From positions 10,664,001-10,728,000 of the forward strand of contig OZ038526.1 in assembly GCA_964036665.1 (NCBI GenBank): a stretch of 64,000 bases of DNA, given 5' to 3'. The DNA is from Gordius sp. MW1 (taxonomy: Eukaryota; Nematomorpha; Gordioida; Gordea; Gordiidae). Below the pieces are notes generated by a model, which saw only the letters and a program-made list of their open reading frames with translations, had not been told where the DNA came from and did no database searches. A program made the position numbers and the translations under genes. This document shows positions 22,918-34,300 of the stretch, piece after piece. Every line of letters begins with the position of its first letter. Positions within the stretch are counted from its first letter, which is position 1.

Positions 22918-23560
22918 ACCAAGCAGATTTTTTAAACCATTTTTAATAACCTCGTATACATCCGTCTTATTATTCTTTTAGATCCTTTAACTATGTTAAA
23001 ATCTTATAGGAGATATATTACTTCGATTAAAATATTTACAGCTCGCAATAAAAATCGATTTACCATATTGTATAAATGGTTGAATGAATTCTCCAATATT
23101 TATGCTTCTCTCCCCAAATTACAACTCACGGGTAAGCAACCATATAGTCCCACATACATACACAAAACATCTAAACTTTTCCAAACTAAAAATAACGAAG
23201 TTTGCCCACATGCTCGAATTCGGCATGATTCAATCTTCAGAAAGTCCTGGTGTTCTCCACATAATTCAGAAAAACTCCAGGAGATTGGCAACCGCGTGGA
23301 GAATCGAGCCCTTAACATTCTAATGATTTCGGATCATATCCTTCATGATTTCAACCCAATCTAGCGAACACAGCCATCTATACTAAAATATATTTGGTCA
23401 AAGATTACCATCAAATCCCCATAGCCATAGAAGATACAGCAAACCATACCTTTACTAATTTAGGCATGCCTTATGGGTAACATAATACCCCTAAAACCTT
23501 TCAAACATTCCATGCTTTTCGTGCCTATAGTTCGTACGAGGGAATCGACAAATGCTTTAT
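22918..23560 (+). pseudogene. Gypsy-type reverse transcriptase remnant
   Basis: Resumes the Gypsy element after the foldback insertion. Landmarks in order: LNEFSNIYASLPKLQLTG (region before the reverse transcriptase), LEFGMIQSSESP, RALNILMISD (corresponding to the DYR-LN-T-D block), LANTAIYTKIYLVKDYHQI with PIAIED (the first catalytic block, normally ..SKIDL..AYHQIPI), and HTFTNLGMPYG (normally TPFGL..F..MPFGL). Frame changes and stops occur, and the aspartate of block one reads Y. It belongs to the Ty3/Gypsy class and is inactive. Confidence 0.85.
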
Positions 23561-23582
23561 TTCGAGGTTTAAAACAATAAAG

Positions 23583-25800
23583 CTGTATTATTATTATCTG
23601 TGTATGAATTTTACAAAAAAAAGAATGAATATATATATATAAGTACAACTCCGTACATGTATACAATTCAATGTAATATACAACGTATGCATGTCATTCT
23701 AATTAGCTGGCTGGTTACGAATCACCACACCTCATATTTTCCAATTGCAAAAACCACCCGGTCAGTGCTGTTCTCCTTGAGTATTTTCCAATAGTTGAAC
23801 CTCTTCCTCAGGGCTGACCATGACCTTGCTGCTCAGTATAGTAACCATTTTATTGTTATTGACGTTTCCGCATACGTCGACAGGCTCGTTCTTCCGCACA
23901 CCTCCGCAGAAAGCTTTCGTATGCCTAACTATCGTCTGACGTCCCGTCTTCAGAGGGCATAACGACCTTCCCCTACCAGCCATTAGCGCCTTCGAACGTT
24001 TTGGGGGGCTCACGCGGGCATTGCGTCCTTGTTCGAGCTTTGCGCGCGGCATCCTCGCTGTGTTCTTTCCAGCCACCTCTTCCGGCAAAATTTCCAGCCA
24101 CCTCGTCCTGCCAAACCCCTTAGAGGCCACGGTGTTCTTTAACTCAGTAACCATGCCTACCCGGGTTAGGCCTAGCCACAGTATGACGTGTTTCCGGAGC
24201 ACTTCCATTTGTTTGAGTGTGTCCTAGGAGAAATCGCACGCCGTGATCTTGATCACAGGTTGGGGCCTATTGACCCGTATACCAAGTCTCGCTCTCACGT
24301 ACCCCTCCACTAGGCCCGAGTCTGTCACAAAATCTATCTAGATACAAATGTAAAAACTTATCGTATCATTTTAGATCACAATTGTTAAACGTGACGTATA
24401 TGTATACCTCGAGAGGCTAGTACTTCTATCTCCTACATTTTTATGCCCTTCCGAGATAAGATTGTACCCTCTAGACACTTCTCCTTCTTTATAACGCCCC
24501 CGGATAGCATTAGCAATTTTAAATTCTTCTTCGGCGGTGATGTCATGTTCAGCTGCGCTGATTTTAACAACGTAGTACGTTGTTTTAAACTTATTTAGTG
24601 TTATCCTATTGATCTATTAATACCTCTCATATAGGTTGTTTTCAGCTTATTCACTGATTTTATTTACCTATTGCTACACATCATATATACACATTTCATT
24701 AATACCCAGTAGATCGTTTTAGTATTACACCTTCTTCCTATTGAACCGCCTTTTAAGTCCACCTTATGTGTTGAACATTCCAACTGTCAGCACCCCTGTC
24801 TTTACATCTATTTTTATTGTTTAAACAAAAAGGTATAGCATCATAACCAGTTTTTATTAGCTATATAACATGTTATTGTTCTATAACTAATATTCGCTCG
24901 GTTAACACTTTTATTAAATATTCGTTTTATATTGTAGGTAACACTTTTCCCCCATTATGCCTCTTTTCCTTAATAATGGTCACAAGTGAACCGAAATATT
25001 GGAACACCTTTCCTCCTACTTACTTTATTTATCCGATTAGAACATTAATAAAACCACCTTGCTTATATAATATTGAACATTTCTGAATATAAGGAAATAT
25101 CTCTTGATATCTAGGCTTTTAAGACGTGTCTCTCCGTCTGACCTTGAATCTAAACTATGCCCATATGACCGGCATGAAGCAATTCTAGTGAGAGCGCAGC
25201 ACCGGTGAAAATACTATATTATCGTTGTGTAATAATACATTATTGTTGACCTCTAATTCATGTGTCAAGCTCCAATAAGTAGATGGCAAGGTCTCTAGTG
25301 CACTCTTGCCCATTAACACCTAAATTAAATCCGGATCATCTTGGACTAATTTGGCAAGATCCCCATCGCCACAATTTTTGGGTGATTAGATTCACTTCCG
25401 CATTCGGACATCTATCATTTTCAAATCTCGATAATGTGTCCGGCAAATGATTTGACTTACCTGTGGGGTATTTGACGTGCGTTTAAATTTCTTAGAGCCA
25501 ATACATTTCGTAAATTTGAACTTAGCAATTCAGCGGACGTTATTAGGCAATTCAATATTTTGCTGACACCACTTGTAGTTTCCGTGCACTATATAATTCG
25601 TACATTCAAGAAACATGTGAGGGAGGATTTTCAAAGAACTATCTTTCGGGGTAATAGTACAACTAGTAATATTATTATCTGTTATGAATCTTACAAACAA
25701 AAGAATGAACATATTTATGAGTCTCTGTACATTCACACATATAGAGTATAAAACGTATGCGTGTAATTCTAATGGAGTGGCTGGTTACGGATCACCAAAC
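23583..25800. mobile_element. Unclassified insertion bounded by similar direct repeats
   Basis: About 23583-23745 and 25668-25795 share ATTATTATCTG, AAAAGAATGAA, ACGTATGC and GGCTGGTTACG in the same order, about 2.07 kb apart, like diverged LTRs. The interior is less AT-rich around 23760-24250. A 148-codon frame lies there on the - strand (24208-23762) with no recognised family. Farther along, the - strand near 24800-24680 reads roughly KTGVLTVGMFNT and NDLLGI, faintly like the start of an RTE endonuclease. The block interrupts the Gypsy element between its reverse transcriptase and its C-terminus. Class is unresolved. Confidence 0.4.
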
Positions 25801-25959
25801 TTTTCAATAGATTTTCTAGAACATTAATTTTCCCCATATAAACCTTAATACCGGAAAAGATTTGTTATTAAAAAACCTAAATTTTAAACCCAACTCACCA
25901 AAAAAGTTTACTGATCCTCTAACCAACCTACAATCTCTTTTTCTACCTTGTCAACCTTA

Positions 25960-26025
25960 ACTGACTCCACATTTATCACCAAGTCTGGTCGCCAAGTTCG
26001 TTGGCCCAAAAATTTTGTAATTACT
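25960..26025 (+). pseudogene. C-terminal codons of the Gypsy polyprotein
   Basis: The frame TFITKSGRQVRWPKNFV directly precedes an LTR-like sequence. T-S-GR-VRWP is a common C-terminal ending of Gypsy pol proteins. Its position fits the 3' end of the element that begins near 17480. Confidence 0.6.
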
Positions 26026-26339
26026 TGTAACACTCCGTTCTTACCCTGAGGATTTATCCTTGAGATTACTTTAAATGTAACTGTTCACGTCTTATTTAAA
26101 TATATCAGTTATCGTTTTATGTGAATTTAAATACTCGCTAAATGAATATATTAATCTAACTTTTGAATAATATTTATCGTCGCGATCTATTCTGATGTAT
26201 GTTAGTTACCCTTTCACCGCCAATATATATAGCTCTTAACGCATAGCAAACACATCTCTCCTCTTCACTCTTATTTAATAAACATTCACTTTTGTTAATA
26301 ACTTTATAAATTAAACTTTACTCTATTGGTTTTTTAACA
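26026..26339 (+). repeat. 3' LTR of the Gypsy element
   Basis: A 314-bp segment starting TGTAACACTCCG and ending TTTTTTAACA (TG...CA). It contains AATATATATAGC as a TATA-like sequence and TTTAATAAACATTC with AATAAA near 26276. It lies immediately after the Gypsy C-terminal codons. The matching 5' LTR was not found in the window. Confidence 0.6.
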
Positions 26340-28360
26340 ACCAAATAAATCTGTACCCATAAATAAATATTGTTAGATTTAAGACTATTAATTGAATTTG
26401 ATTTAGATCATAGTTGACATAATAATCTTCATTCTTATTGTGGTATTCCCCATTATTTTCCCATAACGCTTCAGTGATTTTTGGATACGCATGCAGACGC
26501 ATATATATATATATACTAGATGACCCGGCAAACGTTGTTTTGCTATATACATTTTTTATAGAAAATACTATAAGTGATGTGCATGCTCATCGTTATGCCT
26601 CGATCATATAATGAGCCATTAAAATATAATTGTCCTAAGGGAAATTTTAGGAAGAATTAACACGCTAAATACAAAATATAAACACATAAAGCAAAGTACT
26701 TAACATACAATTTTTTATTGCTTTGCTTTACACATTTTGCCTATATAAATATACTGTCAAATAATACATACCTAAAGAATTATTTAATTTGTAAATTGCC
26801 ACAGGTTTGTTTTTTTATTAAAGGTGCTAAAAACTTTTTTGGTCCTACCGCAAAGTCACGATCTGGCAAATGGCCGTTTTCAAACTTCAATCAAACAACC
26901 CGCCCTGAAAATCTGTTTCATTTTGCGCCTGAACATATTTTAGCGCGTCCAGTTTTTCACTTATTTGGGCAGACTACAATTCTGCTTACATCAGCTTAGA
27001 AACTTTAGGTATATCGTTGGCCGCCAACCTAGCTTTATTGCAATAGGGTCTCATTGTTATCATGTTTTGCTAATATATTATGTAGTTTAAGCCAACAGGT
27101 ACCATTTTAGACGTAGCCCGACCCTCTACCCTCAATTTGCCCTCCGTTAATTTTTACTATTGCTTAAATTGCATAGCAAATGAATGCTTCCATACGAATT
27201 TAGAAGAGCCTAATAAGGCCACACAAAGACAGCAAGTAGACAGGGGTTTAAGGGGTAAAGCCCCTTGAGTAAGGTTTGGAGGGGCAGCCCCAGCCGGGGT
27301 ACAGGGGTGAAGCCCTTAGTTTGAATCTTCTTCATCTTTATTAGTTATTTGGTGTCGTCCTCTTCCTCTCTTCTATGGTACCTCCATGTCCAGTACTTTT
27401 CGATTTAGGTCATTCATGCCCCCCTTAGTATATGTTCATACCACCTTAACCGATTTTCGTTAATCATGTCCGCCATAGGTTGAATATTCATTTTTGTCAT
27501 GAGAAAGGCATTAGTCATATGTTCGAGCTTAGGTTACGCCAAGTTCCACCGTATTCTCATCTCTGTGGCTTTTATAAGCTTTCCTTCCCTGGTGACTTGC
27601 CCCCCCAGCTTTATGTTTTTATGTGTTAACCGATTTTAGGTTTGTTATTATTAACGCGGGTAACTTAAATACACGCAAGCTTCTAGCCCATGTGCCAGTC
27701 TATCAAGAAGTAATTGGGGATTTCACAGTTAAATGCTTTAAGCATGACATAATATTACTTTGCTTGCCTAGGCTTTGTTATTAAATATTACATTCCACCA
27801 TATGATAAGCTTGTATGTGTAGTTGAAGCTATTTTAAATTATTCAGAAACTGACTCTAAAACAAATGAGCATTAGATAGAATATATATATTTTAACTATT
27901 TCTAATATAAGGAGCACGTCTAGGAGAATCTTAGCAACAAGAGTTTTAAGATATAATAAAAAATTTCCATTTAGCGACTTAAGAGGCGATTCCGGAGACT
28001 AGAGGTCTATAATTATAGAATTTAAATTAATTGATTCCCAGTTGAAGCACACGTTGCGCATTATACCTACTAGATATAATTATATAAATTTACGTTACCA
28101 ATCAGAATATTTAATATAATTGTTTTTTTATAAAACTTAATTAAACATATTTTTATGAATCAACTTTGAAAATTTGTTTACCTATTCGTTATATTAAACT
28201 GTATTTTTTATTAACGATGCCTAAAATTTGTCTCTATAAGGTCTTGTATTTAATTAGGTTATATGGTTGATTTGGAAATTTAAAAGTCCATTTTTCGATC
28301 GTCATCAAGCATCGTGTAGCATATCAGCTATATTTATCCAATTACCATTATTTAAAAGGC
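26340..28360. other. Intergenic with repeat pieces upstream of SAR1
   Basis: 26517-27000 begins CTAGATGACCCGGCAAACG and looks like a dispersed repeat; a 93-codon frame there was not accepted as a gene. 27240-27330 holds several GC stem-loops (GGGGTAAAGCCCC, GGGGCAGCCCC, GGGGTGAAGCCC). 27350-27590 is a LINE fragment. 27600-28360 has no recognised feature apart from the presumed SAR1 promoter region. Confidence 0.4.
27350..27590 (-). pseudogene. RTE-type LINE fragment (C-terminal block)
   Basis: Shares GTCGTCCTCTTCCTC, ACCACCTTA-CCGATT, GTTAATCATGTCCGCCATAG and TTTTTGTC-TGAGAAAG with 15660-15900 in the same order and strand. This is the C-terminal region of the LINE remnant there. Only this fragment is present. 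Confidence 0.65.
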
Positions 28361-31300
28361 ATGTTTGTATGGGATTGGATTGTAAATACACTAAATAGTT
28401 TGGGTAAGTTTATAGTGTCTATCATTACATATGTAAATAATATATCACTTTCGTTTTATATAATATAGTTTCTTTGTATTACATCTTTATTGTATTTGAT
28501 TCCCCTTTAATTTTTGCATTTAAAATAACCTTTTCTAACTAAGTATTAGTGAAACCTAGTATCAGTATTATACATAATGTTATGATGTAAGCTTTAAAAA
28601 TACTTTTAATTATAAATTAGGGTTGTATAAGAAAAATGGAAAACTCGTTTTTCTTGGCCTAGACAATGCGGGGAAAACCACACTTTTGCATATGCTTAAA
28701 GATGACAAAATGGGACAGCATGTGCCGACATTACATCCTAGTATTAATAATTTCTGTTTTTAAAGCATCAAATTTTACCCTGAGTTAAACTTTTTATATT
28801 TATTCTCTTGTACCTTGTTTATGTTTGTAATTTGTAAAGCTCATGATTTGATACATCCTTTTGATCAGATTATAACACCTAATTTATTACAATTTTTGGT
28901 TATTTTGCTTTATATTTTGGTTATTTTGATAATATAATTATTTTTAAGATCCTATTTAATAACTAATGAATATTACCCAAATTTTAGCATCTGAGGAATT
29001 ATCGCTAGATGGCATAAAATTTACCACATTTGACTTGGGTGGACATCAACAAGGTATAATTTGCATTTAGATTTGAAATATTTGCTGCAACATTTTTTTA
29101 TTGTTTGATTATTCTGTTATTTATTTGTACACAATTTATATTTGTTAAGTTTAAGCCTTGTAAATATGTCAAATTTTTAATATTTTACAACTTTATATAA
29201 AAATCGTTTCAACAGTTGACATTTTGTAAGTTGTTCAATTTTAATTTGTAACTAACTATAAACTCTCTTAGACAATTTTTTTATAATCAATATATTTATT
29301 TACCTAATTTGAGTTTAGCTTTTCAAAAATTACTAAAATATGTGTTATTTGTATTATTTTTAAAAGATTATGTAAGCCTTAAGCTGGCTACATAATAAAA
29401 TTGCAATTGCAAGTAATATCTAAATTACCCCAAAAAATTTGACACTAAAACAACCTTTTATTATTAGTAATTAGCAATCCTTTATATATGAAGTTTGCAT
29501 TGACAAATTGTGGGGTTGGATTGTTGAAATGAGGAGAGGGAAAAAGAATAAAAAATTTATCATTTTTCCACTTTTTATTTTGTTTGTTAATGGGCTTGCA
29601 AACTAAGATATTCTATTTTTTTTCTTGATATATTTATCAATCCTGTCCTAGCATTTCTTAAATTAATTTTTCTTATTTTTAGAAGAATTTATCACAATTT
29701 TTTTATATTAAATGGTGGTTAATTTTTGATAAAGCACCATTGAATCAATTTTATTGATTATAAAATAAATTATTGCACGACTTACACCTTTATTCTATTA
29801 ACTGCTCCTACAGCTCGCCGGGTGTGGAAAGATTATTTTCCAGCCGTAGATGCCGTCGTCTTCCTGGTAGATGTGTGTGATCGACAACGTTTTAACGAAT
29901 CAAAAGCCGAGTTGGAGGTAGGCCCAGTGCTTGCACTCACATGTTTTCTACCTTCACTTATATTTTTCCAACTCATGCTTGTTTTTTACTTATTTTGAAG
30001 TGGAATAATTTAAGGAAGTTTTAAATAATACCAAGTTTTTGTGGTAAATTATCCCAATATATGACACCATTGATAAAATAATGAGAGGAAAAAATGAAGT
30101 CAAATTAAATTACGAATTTATGTTCATTTGTATATCTTACTCATTATTATTTTATCCGTTTAAAAATATGTTTGGCCATTGTATAAAAATAATTTATATT
30201 TATAAAAGTCTCTTATACTCCTTAAGTTTTTTAAAATTATATACATTAATGTATCCTTGGCTTTGTTTAATATGGGTGATGGTTTAGAGCCTGTTGACCG
30301 ACGAACAAATTTCCAATTGTCCCATACTAATCCTTGGTAACAAAATTGATAAACCTGGTGCTGCCAGCGAAGAAGAGGTCCGTTATTGCTTCGGGCTCCA
30401 CGGCCAAACCACCGGCAAAGTAAAACAACTTAAGTCTATTCCATTTCTTGCTCCTATCATACATCAAGTTTTCTGTCTCAAATTTATGGATTTTGCGTTT
30501 TGATAGCCATATATTGAATAGCGGTCAAAGTAGCACAGAAAAAAAAGTAGCACAAATAATTAAAACAATTGGAACTTTTCATATAGTATATAGAAAACAT
30601 TAGTATAATCAAAAAACATAAATTCATAGATAATAATCTTACTTTAACCCGAGAGGTACCCGTGTAACCTGTAGGTGACACCACTTTGAACGCTTATAAT
30701 TTTTAAACTATTGGATGAATTATTAATTTTTAAATTGAATATGAACGAGCACACTTAGGCGAATCAGCTGATATGTTTTATTCCCTTTCCTCTTCCTTCT
30801 TTCATTAATAATGCGGTTTCAAATATCGCTAATTTTGAAATTTCGACTGCTTCTCATATATTCACTAAAAATGGAGACTCAACCATAAGTAATCTTATTT
30901 TAATTTATATCATTATAATCTTGGCGCTTTTACAATTATTTTGATATGAAATTTAATTGTTCTTGGTTAAAAATGGGAAGAATGTTGGTCCAAAGTTTGG
31001 TGTAACCTGTAGGTTACACTGGGCAGACGTCCATACGTAAGCTTATGTAAATGAGTAATGCTACTTTTTTATTTGCGCTAATTTAATTTTTTATAAGTAA
31101 TTTCGTATAAAAATATCCTTATTACAAAGTTAATAGCGCTTTGAGGTAAAAATTATTTAATTAAATTAACCTTTGACCCCATCCACTTGGAAAATCCTGA
31201 AGATTACTTGAAACAATTTCTCTCAAATGCTGTTATTTTGTATGGTGAATTTGAGTAATTTATATGCTTCTCAGCATAACTACAACCTCAATTTAAATGT

Positions 31301-34300
31301 TCATGAATTTCAAGTCTATATCTCAATTCTTTTTTTAACGGGCTACTTGTTTCCTAAAAATATTAAAATGTTTTGGGAGCTCAGAGCTGACTGTTTTAAC
31401 CAAATGGTATCTAATGGAATGCGTAGAATCGCTTCTAAGAAATTACTAAATATTTACATTTGGCCGACAACAGCAAATTGTTAAAGGTTGACACTTTTTT
31501 CAAAGTTCGAGATTATATGGACCTTTTAAATGAAAAGTTCCAAAGCAACTTTAACCCGACAGGTACCACTAACGGTTCGGCCGAACCAATTTCTGTGAAA
31601 ATTTTTTTGGGCCATCTCGATATGCTCTTATTAGATAAACAAAAAAAAATATAGCTTACTTTTGGAAATAAAGGGGTGTCACCTAAAAGTTACACTGGGA
31701 CACATAAATATAGGGAAATTTAACCTGATAGCTACCACTAAGGGTTCGGCCGAACCAATTTTTATGAAATTTTTTTTCGGGGCACCTCGATATGTTCTTA
31801 TTAGATAAACAAACAAAAAAATTGGAAAAATAACTTACTTCCGGAAATAAAGGTGTGTTAACGAGAGATATATAAATAGGCATAATTGAAAATTTTATTA
31901 TATAACGAAATATGCGAAAAACATTTAGTTATTATGAAACGATAACCAACAATGCATGTGAAGTCCAACATTGCAATAAGAACATAATATTCTAGTCGCT
32001 TTTTTACAAACAACGCAGCGCCGTTGAGTACAATGCTGTCGTTGATGATTGTCTACGACGTTTTTAATTTTTGTCAATCTAGGATTCAACGTTCTTTTCG
32101 GAAGTTGGCCGTATTTTTTAAAATAATTTTGGACGATTTCTCGTTTGAAGTTACAAAGTGTCATGTTTCCTTTGTTCATGCAATACAGTTGCCAAGCATT
32201 TTGACACGCTGTATCTAATCCAAACGCAAATAATGGAAAATACCATTTCCTGCCCCTGTAATATATTCTAGTCGCATCGACGTTCTGATCCAAGCGATCA
32301 ACGCCGCCCATGAATTTATTATACATTTTCACCATAAATGGGTATTGAACTGAGATTTTTTTCCTTGATTTTTGAACTGTTGCAATTCTTGCTATATTAG
32401 TTATGGGCGTGACACCATGACAATTAGAAAGCATTGTCACTATGTTATTATCGTTCCAACGTAGTGCCATGATGTTAGGTGTATTCTTCTTTGAAACAAA
32501 CCCTCTTTTCTTTTTTTTCATGGTTTTTATATCAATCAAGGGACATTTGATACGATTTACTCGTACTGTCCCAGTAGCTCCAATATTCATATGTGAAAGA
32601 CATTTCAATAACTTGGAGCTGGTAAAATAATTATCGAAATATATATTATACGGAGCATAATCGGAAGGGAGTTTTTCTACAAGGTCTAATATTACAGCTC
32701 CTCCTAATCCAAAATCCTTTTGCTTGGTCATCAAATATGAGGCTCCTTGGTAAGGCTGCATATTAATTAGGTAGCCGGTTTTAGTGGCCGCACACCACAT
32801 CTTAAAACCAAATCTAAAAGGCTTGCCTTTTATAAATTGCTTTGCAATGTGGTTTCCATAATAAGGGACCATAGATTCATCCATTGCAATGTGGGAGGAA
32901 TTGCAATATTTAAAATTGTTTTTAAACCTATCATTCAAAATATCTAGAAAACCGCGTATCTTGGAAAATTTGTCTGATGGGAACAATTTCGAGTTATCTG
33001 ACAGATGGAGATATTTAGTTATCTCTTGAAACCGATTTCTGCGCATACCATTGGATACCATTTTGTTAAATGAATCGGCCTGAAGTTCCCAAAACATTTT
33101 GATATTTTTTGGGGACAAGTAACCAGTTAAAAAAAGGATTGAAATGTAGATTTTGAATTCGCTAATCGTTAAATTTAGATCATGGTTGTGTTGTCTTGCA
33201 TATAAATTACTCATATTTACAACAAATGTAATAACATCATTTGAGATAAACTGTTCTAAATAGTCTTCAGGATGCTCTAAAACGATCGGGTTGAATATAC
33301 GATTTTCATCAGAGTCCCCACAACCCCGTGGCCTAAATATGACGTCATTATCGGTCCATTTACCGTCTATATCTTGAAAGTTATCGAGCTCATTTGACCT
33401 AACCACCTCGATAAAAGAATTAAGCATAGATCGTGGCAAATGTTGCAGATCAAAGCATTTCATCCCCACTTTCCATATCCGTGTCCCCTTCGTCTTGAGG
33501 CGGAAAAATCAGTACTTCGTCAATATTTTCATTCGGTGTGTCCAATTCCTCTATAATGTCTATCAAAGTTCTAACGCAAAATAATAAAACTAATAATAGT
33601 ACATAATATTTTAAGGCGACTTATGTCTCAAATTCTATTATAAATCACTTTTAACTTTTTAAACAACAGACAGAATCTGAATGAATAACAAAAATTGCAT
33701 GAAATTTATCAATTGAGTTCGACCTCCTTAATGGGATGTGTAAATTTATAATTGTTTTTCGCATATTTCCTACCAAAAATTTAGCAAAAATTTGAAAATG
33801 AAAATCTACCTAGACTAATTTTTATTTCCTATAGGTGCAAAATTTGCGATATTCTTGACTTTTCTAGCCCCACCCCTTATAAACCATTAAGGTTTACCAG
33901 AAAAAGACAAAAATATATGTAAAAGATCCATACTTTTAAAATGAAAACACTTAAAAAGATATGCTCGGCAAACTGGCTCTGCCCAGTGTAACCTTTAGGT
34001 TATGTTCAACTTTAAGGCAAAATTTAAAGGCTTTAAAGTACTCAAATAAATTCAAAATTACTATCAAAATGTTGGAAAAATTATAGAGATTATAAATATG
34101 CAAATTAAATTGCAAAAACTTACAGTTGAGTATCCATAAATATTGAATTTAAGAAGGGAGGTAGAAAATGCAGATTTTGCGATTTTTGAATGAGAATAAT
34201 TCACGAATGAAGGAAGAAGGAGTTATGAAATTATATCAGCTGATTTATCGCATTTCGTTCTTTCAAATTTAATTTAAAAAATGCTTTTATCTTCAGTAGT

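Noticed and set aside
23762-24208. 148-codon - strand frame as a host gene
   Set aside because: It has no recognisable domain, lies inside an apparent insertion and adjoins LINE-like scraps. It is kept only as part of the unclassified insertion.
26718-26999. 93-codon + strand frame
   Set aside because: It lies in what looks like a dispersed repeat. The - strand translation has LPDRDFAVGPKK, which seemed familiar as repeat-derived, but no family could be named with confidence.
30288-30503. SAR1 ending in the ORF that runs past 30419
   Set aside because: The frame after GQTTGK loses SAR1 similarity at a good GTAAAA donor. The true last exon with [19 protein letters not shown] is at 37710-37826.
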